Assembly: GCA_913059105.1 (NCBI GenBank)
Contig: CAJXRL010000186.1
Span: forward strand, 1-5,474
Reading direction: 5' to 3'
DNA length: 5,474 nt
Source of the DNA: an uncultured Flavobacteriales bacterium
GTDB taxonomy: Bacteria; Bacteroidota; Bacteroidia; Flavobacteriales_E; Vicingaceae
Below are positions 1 to 5,474 of this stretch, one piece after another. The translations under genes were made by a program, and so were the position numbers. The stretch's first letter is position 1, and the number at the start of each line of letters is the position of its first letter. The notes under the pieces are model-generated. The model was not told the origin of the DNA and made no database searches. It was given only the letters and a program-made list of their open reading frames with translations.

Positions 1-447
1 GGCTTATTGTTAAGCGTAATTTTAATTATTAGTCAAGGTTGTAAAAAGAATATTTTAAAAACGAACAGTTTAAGCCAAATTGAGGAAGTAAGTTTGGAAT
101 CAATTTTGGTTAAAAATTCATGGTATATTGAGGAATTTTTTACTGAATTACCTGATACTTTAATTTTAACAGACAGTATATCGAAAATAGCTAATGATTG
201 GACGCATCAAGCTAAATTTTTTTCAAATGGTGATTTGCATATTTGGGTAGAGTTTAAATTAGAATTGTTACCCGACCCACAATATTCAAAATGGAATCAA
301 GTGGATAATAAAATTAGATTTACTTTTCCCACTGAAGTTGTAAAGGGCAGTGTTAAGTATGAAGATATTTGGTATACCTATTACATTGATAATTACTCGA
401 AGGAACAGGTAGTTCTTGTTGATTCGCTGGTATATCACAGTAGATAA
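1..447 (+). CDS. Small lipoprotein-like protein, 5' end missing
   Basis: The reading frame is open from base 1 and ends with TAA at 445-447, leaving 148 visible residues. It opens with a hydrophobic stretch (residues 2-11) followed by Ser-Gln-Gly-Cys, with Cys at residue 14. This resembles the end of a lipoprotein signal peptide with a loose lipobox, so the product is probably a lipid-anchored envelope protein. The true start and the positively charged N-region lie off the left edge; the TTG at position 7 would cut the signal peptide short and is unlikely to be the start. The mature part is rich in aromatics (Trp41, Trp67, Trp82, Trp98, Trp124). A tryptophan near the start of the folded part, then a Phe-Phe-Ser-Asn-Gly-Asp turn and alternating beta-type strands, recall the lipocalin-like proteins common in Bacteroidota, but this is only a weak resemblance. 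Function unknown. The gene is visibly more AT-rich than its neighbours and converges on the LamG gene. Confidence 0.7.
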   Translation, partial: GLLLSVILIISQGCKKNILKTNSLSQIEEVSLESILVKNSWYIEEFFTELPDTLILTDSISKIANDWTHQAKFFSNGDLHIWVEFKLELLPDPQYSKWNQVDNKIRFTFPTEVVKGSVKYEDIWYTYYIDNYSKEQVVLVDSLVYHSR

Positions 448-563
448 TACCCGCATCGCTGGATGTTGGTTAGAACTAGAAGCTCCGCAGTGATTTGCAA
501 TCTTGTGGGATAGTATAAGTTGAAATAACCGCAGGGTTGCAAACCCAGCGGGGGTAGGTTCGA
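448..563. other. Convergent intergenic gap carrying repeats
   Basis: This 116-base gap separates the stop codons of two convergent genes. Most of it is occupied by short repeated units with internal palindromes, annotated separately. No canonical hairpin-plus-T-run terminator is present. The hairpins could still slow or end transcription from either side, which is inference. Confidence 0.6.
485..557. repeat. Tandem REP-like palindromic repeat, two copies
   Basis: Two related units of about 29 bases lie in direct orientation at 485-513 and 529-557 (44-base period). Both begin CCGCAG, have TTGCAA in the middle and end GGG(A/G)TAG. Each folds on itself. The right unit pairs CCGC (529-532) with GCGG (548-551), has an A-A mismatch, then pairs GGGTT (534-538) with AACCC (542-546) around a three-base loop. 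The left unit pairs GATT (492-495) with AATC (499-502), and CCGC (485-488) with GTGG (505-508) through one G-T wobble. A shorter, degenerate third unit may lie at 451-473 (CCGCA ... GGTTAG), starting three bases after the lipoprotein gene. The differing stems that keep pairing suggest conserved structure. Such units resemble intergenic REP elements, which in other bacteria are spread by REP-associated Y1 transposases; no transposase is in this window. Confidence 0.55.
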
Positions 564-1799
564 TTATTTTTCAACAATAATTTTTCCCATTAAACTCTCA
601 CTTTTTGTGGTCATTTTAACGTAATATAATCCACTTTCGAAATGTCTCATATCTACTGTTACTTTATCAGAAAGTGAAGCAATAGTCTCCTCAAGTACAA
701 GTTTTCCTTCTACAGAGAAAAGTTGAAGGTTACAAGCAGTTTTTTGCAGATGATCAGGAATACTTAAGGTATAATTATTTCTTGTTGGATTTGGATAGCC
801 ATTTAAGGTTTCGTTTGCCATTAGCCCATGCATACCAACGCCTAAAAAAGTGTAGCAAGTTGAAGAATCTCTACAAATGCCTTTTTGTAAAATAACTTTA
901 AAATCACTGTTTGTTGTTGGCATATAGCTTCTAGATCTGTTTGCCGTTAAAGGAGTTGCTGAATTACAGTCGACCCATGTATAACTATTTGCAGTACTAT
1001 CGGTTGCTAAGATTGTTCCTCCAACTTGAGATACCGTATTGTCTAATGGTCTCGTTAATGAAGAACTACCTGCGACCCAATTTGAACTTGTTCCTGTTAG
1101 ACCAAAGTTTGTTAAGGTACCATTGTTTAATGGGCTGGTTAAATTTACCGCTGTTGTATTGCTACTGTTTGCTCCGGAAGGAACGCCATCGTTCAGCTGA
1201 AAATAGGCGAATAAACCTGTCGGAGTAGTACAGAATTCCTTATTCATATCCATCATAATTTGGCTAGCCGTTTTTGCAAAATCCCAAATTCGGACTTCAT
1301 CCATCTCTCCTTGATAATTATTTACTCCATCGTTTCTTCTTCCCAATTGAATGGCATTTGTGGTTAAGGTATTTACTGGAACTGTAAAATTATTGCTAAT
1401 ATCTAGGACCCCGTCAACATATAAACTAGCTTTTGCAGTAGCCGTATGGTTGTAGGTTACTGCTACATGATGCCACATGCCATTTGCAACTTGGATAGTG
1501 CCCGTTATTCCATTGCCACCAACTTCAATTCTAAGTCTACCGTTATTGATTAAGTTCAAAGTGAACCTACTACCATTTGGAGTCATTGCTCCCCAGTCTA
1601 TTAAAACTTGCTGAGTATTGATGGAATTACTTGTTTTAATCCAACATTCTACGGTACGGTCTTTAATTCCCGAAGGCCCTGCATTAGTGGCAATGACATA
1701 GTCATTAGTCCCGTCAAAATTTAGACCTTGAGCAGTAAGATTAGTTTGAATACTTAAAAATGCTATTGTAAATAGGAATAATGCTTTTTTCATGTGCAT
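564..1799 (-). CDS. Secreted LamG-domain protein with T9SS type A sorting domain
   Basis: A complete 411-residue protein built for export across both membranes. Residues 1-23 form a Sec signal peptide (Lys4-Lys5, hydrophobic core, cleavage probably after Leu-Thr-Ala). Residues 26 to about 190 match a LamG / concanavalin-A-like jelly roll: Gly-Leu-Asn-Phe-Asp-Gly-Thr-Asn-Asp-Tyr at the start, Glu-Cys-Trp-Ile (51-54), Trp-His-His-Val-Ala-Val-Thr-Tyr (109-116), Leu-Tyr-Val-Asp-Gly (126-130) and Met-Asp-Glu-Val-Arg-Ile-Trp (166-172). Residues 196-246 continue the LamG-associated segment. Residues 250-320 look like a small Ig-like module with Trp275, Cys278, Cys309 and Cys315. Residues 332-411 are the sorting domain: Tyr-Pro-Asn-Pro (335-338), Gly-Leu-Tyr-Tyr-Val-Lys (390-395), and a final Ile-Ile-Val-Glu-Lys. 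T9SS normally removes this domain and leaves the cargo on the surface or in the medium. The ligand is unknown; LamG folds usually bind glycans or proteins, and no catalytic residues are evident. Met3 is an equally possible start. It lies 80 bases downstream of the PLD gene. Confidence 0.9.
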   Translation of the reverse strand: MHMKKALFLFTIAFLSIQTNLTAQGLNFDGTNDYVIATNAGPSGIKDRTVECWIKTSNSINTQQVLIDWGAMTPNGSRFTLNLINNGRLRIEVGGNGITGTIQVANGMWHHVAVTYNHTATAKASLYVDGVLDISNNFTVPVNTLTTNAIQLGRRNDGVNNYQGEMDEVRIWDFAKTASQIMMDMNKEFCTTPTGLFAYFQLNDGVPSGANSSNTTAVNLTSPLNNGTLTNFGLTGTSSNWVAGSSSLTRPLDNTVSQVGGTILATDSTANSYTWVDCNSATPLTANRSRSYMPTTNSDFKVILQKGICRDSSTCYTFLGVGMHGLMANETLNGYPNPTRNNYTLSIPDHLQKTACNLQLFSVEGKLVLEETIASLSDKVTVDMRHFESGLYYVKMTTKSESLMGKIIVEK

Positions 1800-1810
1800 T
1801 GATTTGCTGC

Positions 1811-1843
1811 TAAAGGTAGAAACACTTTAGAGAAATAACAAAA
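1811..1843 (-). promoter_or_regulatory. Candidate Bacteroidota-type promoter for the LamG gene
   Basis: Read on the minus strand, TTTTG (1843-1839) is followed 20 bases later by TACCTTTA (1818-1811). The phylum's primary sigma factor recognises TTTG and TAnnTTTG spaced about 19-21 bases apart. The upstream box and spacing fit, and the downstream box differs only in its last base. Transcription would begin a few bases before the ATG at 1799, giving a very short leader. It suggests the LamG gene can be transcribed separately from the upstream receptor-PLD pair. No experimental support. Confidence 0.35.
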
Positions 1844-1879
1844 CAATAGGATAGAAGGATTCTGAGTTAGAAAACTAGA

Positions 1880-2521
1880 TTAATAATCCGCCAACTGTTC
1901 CCACAACCTGTCGAATTCTCTTACAAAGTCCTTAGCCATTTTTGCGTCAGAACTAATAATAATATTCTCTTGGTTTCGTTCGGCTGCACTTCTGGTCCAA
2001 TTGTAACTTCCGGTGAGTACTCTTTCCTTGTCAATAATGCAGAACTTGTGGTGCATGTGGCTGTCGGTACGGTCAATTTTTACAGGCACTCCTGCCTTGT
2101 GAATGGCTTCAATGTCAGAGCCCCTGTCAAAACTTTTGTCATTATCGGTAAGTAGCTTAACTGAGATATTCCGTTTGTGGGCTCGAATAATTTCTTCGAA
2201 AATTTCGTTGTCGCTAATGGTGAATACACAAATTCGAATAGTTGATTTTGCAGACCTTAATTGTTGAATAATTGCAGAGCGACATGCTGTTCCGGGGCTA
2301 AAATAGCTAGAGTTTGTGCTTTCACTTTCCTGATTTTTAGTCAAGGTTAATTTTGAAGTATTCTCTATCCATTGAATTAATTGATCTTTACTCAGCCTAT
2401 CTTGATTTTCTGTAGCAATGTCAAAAATTTTACTTCTTAACAGATCCAATTCTCGTTTATCGAATTTATGATGCAGAATGGCAATCTTCAAGTCTTTTTT
2501 CTCATTTCTACTCAGAACCAA
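1880..2521 (-). CDS. PLD-superfamily nuclease/phosphodiesterase, single HKD motif
   Basis: The frame gives 213 residues ending Ala-Asp-Tyr. The catalytic HxK(x)4D(x)6GSxN signature is intact: His157, Lys159, Asp164 and Gly171-Ser-Tyr-Asn-Trp-Thr176, then Glu-Arg-Asn-Gln-Glu-Asn (181-186). The core (about 72-210) resembles the single-HKD branch containing bacterial Nuc and MitoPLD/Zucchini. These act as homodimers with one histidine per subunit and cleave phosphodiester bonds through a phospho-histidine intermediate; substrates in the branch include nucleic acids and cardiolipin, so the substrate here is open. Residues 1-60 are charged and helical. There is no signal peptide or membrane helix, so a cytoplasmic location is likely. 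The start is problematic: the listed start is TTG (2521-2519), the next ATG is residue 156 inside the active site, and an in-frame TAA lies five codons upstream. The probable ancestral start at 2563 is annotated separately. The gene may therefore be a very recent nonsense pseudogene or be expressed by restarting. It follows the TonB receptor gene directly. Confidence 0.8.
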   Translation of the reverse strand: MVLSRNEKKDLKIAILHHKFDKRELDLLRSKIFDIATENQDRLSKDQLIQWIENTSKLTLTKNQESESTNSSYFSPGTACRSAIIQQLRSAKSTIRICVFTISDNEIFEEIIRAHKRNISVKLLTDNDKSFDRGSDIEAIHKAGVPVKIDRTDSHMHHKFCIIDKERVLTGSYNWTRSAAERNQENIIISSDAKMAKDFVREFDRLWEQLADY

Positions 2522-2563
2522 ATCTTGGAGAGATTACTTCAGTAATTCAATAATTTCATCCAT
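2522..2563 (-). other. Interrupted 5' end of the PLD gene (ATG, nine codons, in-frame TAA)
   Basis: On the minus strand an ATG at 2563-2561 overlaps the receptor's TAA stop by one base (TAATG), a classic translational-coupling geometry. It reads Met-Asp-Glu-Ile-Ile-Glu-Leu-Leu-Lys, then TAA at 2536-2534, then Ser-Leu-Gln-Asp and straight into the PLD frame at 2521. Replacing the stop with Glu (GAA, one base different) gives a continuous charged, amphipathic helix leading into the N-terminal helical region. I infer that 2563 is the ancestral start and TAA a recent substitution or a base-call error. Confidence 0.55.
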
Positions 2564-5094
2564 TAAAATTTCATTTGTAAGCGGAGGTTAAGCTGCCTTG
2601 AAGTTAAAAAGTTTGGCACTGCATATTGCCTATTGCTAACATCTGTCACCCATAAATAGGATAAAGTATTGTTTTTCTGCAGTAGATTAAATACTTCCAA
2701 ACTTATCCAAATTGACTTGAAGTGTTTGAAAGGGCTGCCTTCACGTAGCTTTGTGTCTTCGCTTAGCAGTTGTTTTGAAAACCCCATATCAACCCTTAAA
2801 TAAGATGGTATTCTCAAGGTGTCTTTGTATCTTTCGTTTGAAGGAGGACCAAAAGGCAGACCTGAACCATAATGGAAGGTCAAATGCATTTTGTACGTTG
2901 GGTTTTTAGGCAGGTAATCTTGAAAAAATAAACTCAAATTAAATCGTTGGTCAGTTGGTCTTGGAATGTGACCTGGTCGAGTTATTTGATAGCTTGCAGT
3001 ATCTATATTGTTGGTGAAGCCTGGCTTAATTTCTTCTCCATCAGTGTTGAAGTAGGTGGTATAACTATCATTTTTTATATCTTCTTCAATGTTCAAGAAT
3101 CCAATGTTTAGCCAAGAATCAACACCTTTTACAAATTCTCCATTTATTTTAAAATCGGCTCCTACGGCATATGCATTTGCATTGTTTTCCGCATAGTATC
3201 GAATTCTTACATTGTCTATTTCGTAAGGAATTATGTTATCCATTTGCTTGTAATAGGCCTCGCCAACAAATTTGAATGGTCTTCCCCATGCGGTAAAATT
3301 ATAATCTGCCCCTAATACAAAATGTATAGATTGTTGTGCTTTGATGTCTTTATTCAAATCGCCTTCAAAGTTTCTCAACTCTCTGTAAAAAGCAGGTTGA
3401 TGATAATATCCGGTGCTAAATCGGAATAAAAAATCTCTTTCCCAATTCGGTTCCCAAGCTATATTAACTCTGGGACTAAAAACGGTTTCGCCATTTAAAT
3501 CCCAATGGTTGGCTCTTATTCCAGCAGTCAACGTATATTCTCCCTCTTTTTTATCAACGAAACGTATGTTACGTTGGACATAGCCCATTAATCTATTTGA
3601 AGTTAGTGTATTGGTAGCTCTAAAGGATTTGAATAATTCTAAGCTTTGTTGTCCATTTGGGGCAACTCCCGGAGTAGTATTAACGCTAGGAAGCGAATAA
3701 CCTGCAGAATCAATTAGATCCCACTCTTTCAGTTTGTCTTCAATACGTTCATGTTGAAACTTCATTCCCCATTCGTATGTTCCGTTATCTCGCAATAACT
3801 TACCTCTATGTTGAGCGTTTAATACAGAAGCATCTAAATAGTTTCGTGCATGATTTAAATAGGAACCAACTCCTCTGTTAAACGCTACATCGCCAAAGTC
3901 ATCACTGCTTAAATCCCGTTCCAATTCGTCAATATAGTACTGACCTAGTATGTCAAAAGTTTCAGATTCTATTGATCGAAATGCAGAGGTAATCAGTCTT
4001 AATTCTAATTTTTTATTTGGTCTGTAAGTATTTGTTAGCGCTCCAAAATAGGTTTGAAATTCTGTCACTTCCTGTCCTTCAAAGAAAATGGTCAATTTCA
4101 AGGCTTCCTGAATTGTTCCAAAAGCGGTTTCTCTGGTCTCAGGAATAAAATTATACTGATTACGAGCAAAGTTTCCTAAAAAGCCTATTTCCCATTTTTC
4201 ACTTATATCGTAAGTTAAATACGTTTGCACATCAGCAAAATTTGGCCTGTAATCACCGTCCGTGTCTAAGCTTCCTAGCACGTAAGCATTGCTTCTATAT
4301 CGAATTCCTGTAATATGTGTAAACCGATGATCTCCAGGGGAACCTTCAATATGTATAGAGCCTCCTTGCAAACTTCCCGAAACGGAACCTGCAAATTCCG
4401 TTGGTTCCTTATACTCAACCGATAATACAGAAGACATTTTATCTCCGTAACGAGCTTCAAAACCACCTGCCGAGAAATCAATATTCTTGATTAAATCTGC
4501 ATTGATAAAACTTAACCCTTCTTGATTTCCACTCCGAGTTAAAAAAGGTCGGTAGATTTCAATATCATTAACATATACCAGGTTCTCATCAAAACTACCA
4601 CCACGCACGTTATACTGTGAAGTTAATTCATTGTTAGAAGAAACACCTAACAATGTTTTTACTACAGCTTCAACACTGCCGTTTGGAGAAGGGATATATT
4701 TTAAGTTTTTAGGATCAATAGCTTCCATTGTATTGGTCCTATCTTTTTCCCCTTTTACTTCAACTTCGGGAATCGTATAGTTTGAAGCTTTCATTTTAAT
4801 ATTAAATACTCGCGTTTCGGCACTATCTAATTTCACCTTCCATTGTTGACTTTCAAAACTTATGTGGGTGATACTTAAAATAATGTCTTTGTTAGAAGGA
4901 AATGCAATAGCATATGTCCCAGTAGAATCTGTTATGACTCCAGTTCGGTTATGGCTTGTAGTAATGTTAACACCCTCAATAACTTTACCTCTTTTTGTTG
5001 TTACTTTACCTTTTAGAATTGCATTGTCTTGAGCCAACGCTGAGAAGTGAAAAAAGAGTAAAACAAGTAAGCTATATAGGGGTTTTCTTAGCAC
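2563..5094 (-). CDS. TonB-dependent outer-membrane receptor with N-terminal carboxypeptidase-regulatory-like domain
   Basis: A complete 843-residue receptor. Residues 1-21 are a signal peptide (Leu-Arg-Lys, hydrophobic core, cleavage after Ala-Leu-Ala). Residues 27-102 form a CarboxypepD_reg-like beta-sandwich (Gly-Lys-Val start; Thr-Asp-Ser-Thr-Gly-Thr-Tyr at 55-61), usual on Bacteroidota receptors. Residues about 106-114 resemble the linker before the plug. The plug, about 125-235, has Tyr-Asn-Val-Arg-Gly-Gly-Ser-Phe-Asp-Glu-Asn (161-171), Val-Tyr-Val-Asn-Asp-Ile-Glu (173-179) and Gly-Gly-Phe-Glu-Ala-Arg-Tyr-Gly-Asp-Lys (210-219). The rest is the 22-strand-type barrel, with late hallmarks at 765-775 and Ser-Leu-Glu-Val-Phe-Asn-Leu (798-804) and a C-terminal Phe843 as expected for outer-membrane insertion. 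Family members import scarce large nutrients (iron chelates, cobalamin, glycans, peptides) using TonB energy. The substrate here cannot be read off, and no SusD neighbour argues for glycans. The start is GTG at 5094: no in-frame ATG is available and GTG gives a proper signal peptide. Its stop overlaps the probable original PLD start. Confidence 0.93.
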   Translation of the reverse strand: MLRKPLYSLLVLLFFHFSALAQDNAILKGKVTTKRGKVIEGVNITTSHNRTGVITDSTGTYAIAFPSNKDIILSITHISFESQQWKVKLDSAETRVFNIKMKASNYTIPEVEVKGEKDRTNTMEAIDPKNLKYIPSPNGSVEAVVKTLLGVSSNNELTSQYNVRGGSFDENLVYVNDIEIYRPFLTRSGNQEGLSFINADLIKNIDFSAGGFEARYGDKMSSVLSVEYKEPTEFAGSVSGSLQGGSIHIEGSPGDHRFTHITGIRYRSNAYVLGSLDTDGDYRPNFADVQTYLTYDISEKWEIGFLGNFARNQYNFIPETRETAFGTIQEALKLTIFFEGQEVTEFQTYFGALTNTYRPNKKLELRLITSAFRSIESETFDILGQYYIDELERDLSSDDFGDVAFNRGVGSYLNHARNYLDASVLNAQHRGKLLRDNGTYEWGMKFQHERIEDKLKEWDLIDSAGYSLPSVNTTPGVAPNGQQSLELFKSFRATNTLTSNRLMGYVQRNIRFVDKKEGEYTLTAGIRANHWDLNGETVFSPRVNIAWEPNWERDFLFRFSTGYYHQPAFYRELRNFEGDLNKDIKAQQSIHFVLGADYNFTAWGRPFKFVGEAYYKQMDNIIPYEIDNVRIRYYAENNANAYAVGADFKINGEFVKGVDSWLNIGFLNIEEDIKNDSYTTYFNTDGEEIKPGFTNNIDTASYQITRPGHIPRPTDQRFNLSLFFQDYLPKNPTYKMHLTFHYGSGLPFGPPSNERYKDTLRIPSYLRVDMGFSKQLLSEDTKLREGSPFKHFKSIWISLEVFNLLQKNNTLSYLWVTDVSNRQYAVPNFLTSRQLNLRLQMKF

Positions 5095-5171
5095 GGCGTC
5101 AAAAATAGTAAAATGTATCTCTAATTTGGATGTTCCATCAACGTAAGTAGTGTTTAATTTAGTGTGTTTAT
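5095..5171. other. Divergent intergenic region between receptor and Nudix genes
   Basis: These 77 bases should hold the promoters of both divergent genes. Apart from the candidate -7 box for the receptor, I find only near-matches on the plus strand (TAATTTGG and TAATTTAG, each one base off TAnnTTTG) without a well-spaced upstream box. No operator or riboswitch is recognisable. Confidence 0.4.
5100..5107 (-). promoter_or_regulatory. Candidate -7 box for the receptor gene
   Basis: On the minus strand TATTTTTG is an exact match to the TAnnTTTG downstream element of Bacteroidota promoters. It lies five bases before the GTG start, so transcription from it would begin at about the start codon and give an essentially leaderless mRNA. 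No TTG-type -33 box sits at the right distance (the nearest TTG is about 31 bases upstream), so this is only tentative. Confidence 0.25.
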
Positions 5172-5434
5172 ATGGAGTTAAAACGATATAATATTAGAGT
5201 GTACGGTTTATTGCTTAATGACAAGAAGGAAGTGCTGCTTTCTAAAGAATTTAGGTTTGGAAAACACTTCGTTAAATTCCCTGGTGGAGGCCATGAATTA
5301 GGGGAAGGTATTTTGGATGCGCTAAGACGAGAATTTCGGGAAGAGTTAGGAATTGAAATTCAAGACGAAGAGCATTTCTATACAACTGATTTTTTGCAAG
5401 TGTCCGCATTCTCAGGTGAAGAACAGCTAATTAG
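5172..5434 (+). CDS. Nudix hydrolase, 3' end missing
   Basis: The gene starts at ATG 5172 and gives 87 genuine residues before the genomic sequence stops. A perfect Nudix box (G-x5-E-x7-REUxEExGU) spans residues 39-61: Gly39, Glu45, Arg53-Glu54, Glu57-Glu58, Gly60, Ile61. The glutamates coordinate the divalent metal that hydrolyses a nucleoside diphosphate linked to another moiety. The preceding strand (Tyr-Gly-Leu-Leu-Leu-Asn-Asp) and Lys-Phe-Pro-Gly-Gly-Gly are standard for the fold. The substrate cannot be assigned; house-cleaning of damaged nucleotides or nucleotide-sugar turnover are typical roles. Nudix domains are usually about 130-150 residues, so roughly a third is absent. There is no signal peptide, so it is cytoplasmic. 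It is transcribed away from the receptor gene. The frame continues open to 5474 only because the adapter has no stop in that frame; those last 14 codons should not be counted. Confidence 0.92.
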
Positions 5435-5474
5435 CTGTCTCTTATACACATCTCCGAGCCCACGAGACAGGCAG
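5435..5474 (+). other. Illumina Nextera adapter contamination at contig end
   Basis: Bases 5435-5453 read CTGTCTCTTATACACATCT, the Nextera (Tn5 mosaic-end) sequence. Bases 5454-5468 read CCGAGCCCACGAGAC, the read-2 adapter arm. Bases 5469-5474, AGGCAG, match the first six bases of a standard i7 index (N703, AGGCAGAA, from memory). The order is exactly that of read-through from a short library insert. It is a sequencing artefact, not a genomic transposon end, and should be trimmed. The exact boundary could shift by a base or two if genomic bases coincide with the adapter. Confidence 0.97.

Noticed and set aside
7..9. TTG at position 7 as the start of the lipoprotein-like gene
   Set aside because: The frame is open to base 1 and the hydrophobic segment already extends further left, so the real start is almost certainly outside the window.
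529..551. Hairpin as an intrinsic (rho-independent) terminator
   Set aside because: No T-run follows the stem directly in either direction; the nearest T-rich stretch (564 onward) is inside the opposing gene. The structure fits a repeat element better.
941..1228. Plus-strand open frame of 95 codons
   Set aside because: It lies wholly antisense within the well-supported LamG gene and has a Leu/Tyr-rich composition typical of an antisense shadow; no domain is recognisable.
1970..2155. Plus-strand open frame of 61 codons
   Set aside because: Antisense to the PLD catalytic core; no independent start signal or recognisable protein features.
2522..2563. Frameshift, rather than a stop codon, as the cause of the odd PLD start
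   Set aside because: The ATG at 2563 is already in the same frame as the PLD gene; only the TAA interrupts it, so no insertion or deletion is needed.
4275..4481. Minus-strand open frame of 68 codons
   Set aside because: Out-of-frame shadow inside the receptor plug region, where the receptor frame carries all the family motifs.
1880..5094. SusC/SusD-type glycan-use locus or a defence island
   Set aside because: No SusD, glycoside hydrolase, sensor or sigma/anti-sigma gene accompanies the receptor, and one PLD nuclease without partner genes does not define a defence system.
5435..5453. Mosaic-end sequence read as the terminus of a natural Tn5-like transposon
   Set aside because: It is followed immediately by the synthetic read-2 adapter arm and an index, which do not occur in natural transposons, and it sits at the contig end.

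Overview
The window is a low-GC fragment from a member of the phylum Bacteroidota. Three features point there: a TonB-dependent receptor that opens with a carboxypeptidase-regulatory-like domain, a secreted LamG protein with a type IX secretion (T9SS) C-terminal sorting domain, and AT-rich promoter-like sequences resembling the phylum's TTTG / TAnnTTTG pattern. T9SS suggests a flavobacterial, cytophagal or saprospirial lineage; the sequence does not fix the genus.

Layout. Positions 1-447 (+) hold the 3' part of a small lipoprotein-like gene whose start lies off the left edge. Positions 448-563 are a convergent intergenic gap with two or three copies of a short palindromic (REP-like) repeat. 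Positions 564-1799 (-) encode the T9SS-exported LamG protein, 1880-2521 (-) a phospholipase-D-superfamily nuclease with one HKD motif, and 2563-5094 (-) a full-length TonB-dependent outer-membrane receptor. Positions 5095-5171 are a divergent intergenic gap. From 5172 (+) a Nudix hydrolase gene begins and is cut off by the end of the assembled sequence.

The last 40 bases (5435-5474) are not genomic. They match the Illumina Nextera transposase/read-2 adapter followed by the first six bases of an index. The Nudix reading frame stays open through them, so a naive gene call gives a chimeric protein tail.

The most interesting biological observation is the 5' end of the PLD gene. An ATG overlaps the receptor stop codon as TAATG, in frame with the PLD gene, but a TAA interrupts that frame at codon 10. 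The remaining frame has no ATG before the catalytic motif and would have to start at a TTG five codons after the stop. This looks like a recent nonsense mutation, a base-call error, or a stop-and-restart arrangement.

The receptor and PLD genes are probably co-transcribed, and the LamG gene has its own candidate promoter. I see no sign that the genes form one pathway. There is no SusD partner beside the receptor, and no CRISPR array, tRNA, rRNA, transposase gene or recognisable defence system. I found no convincing undescribed system.
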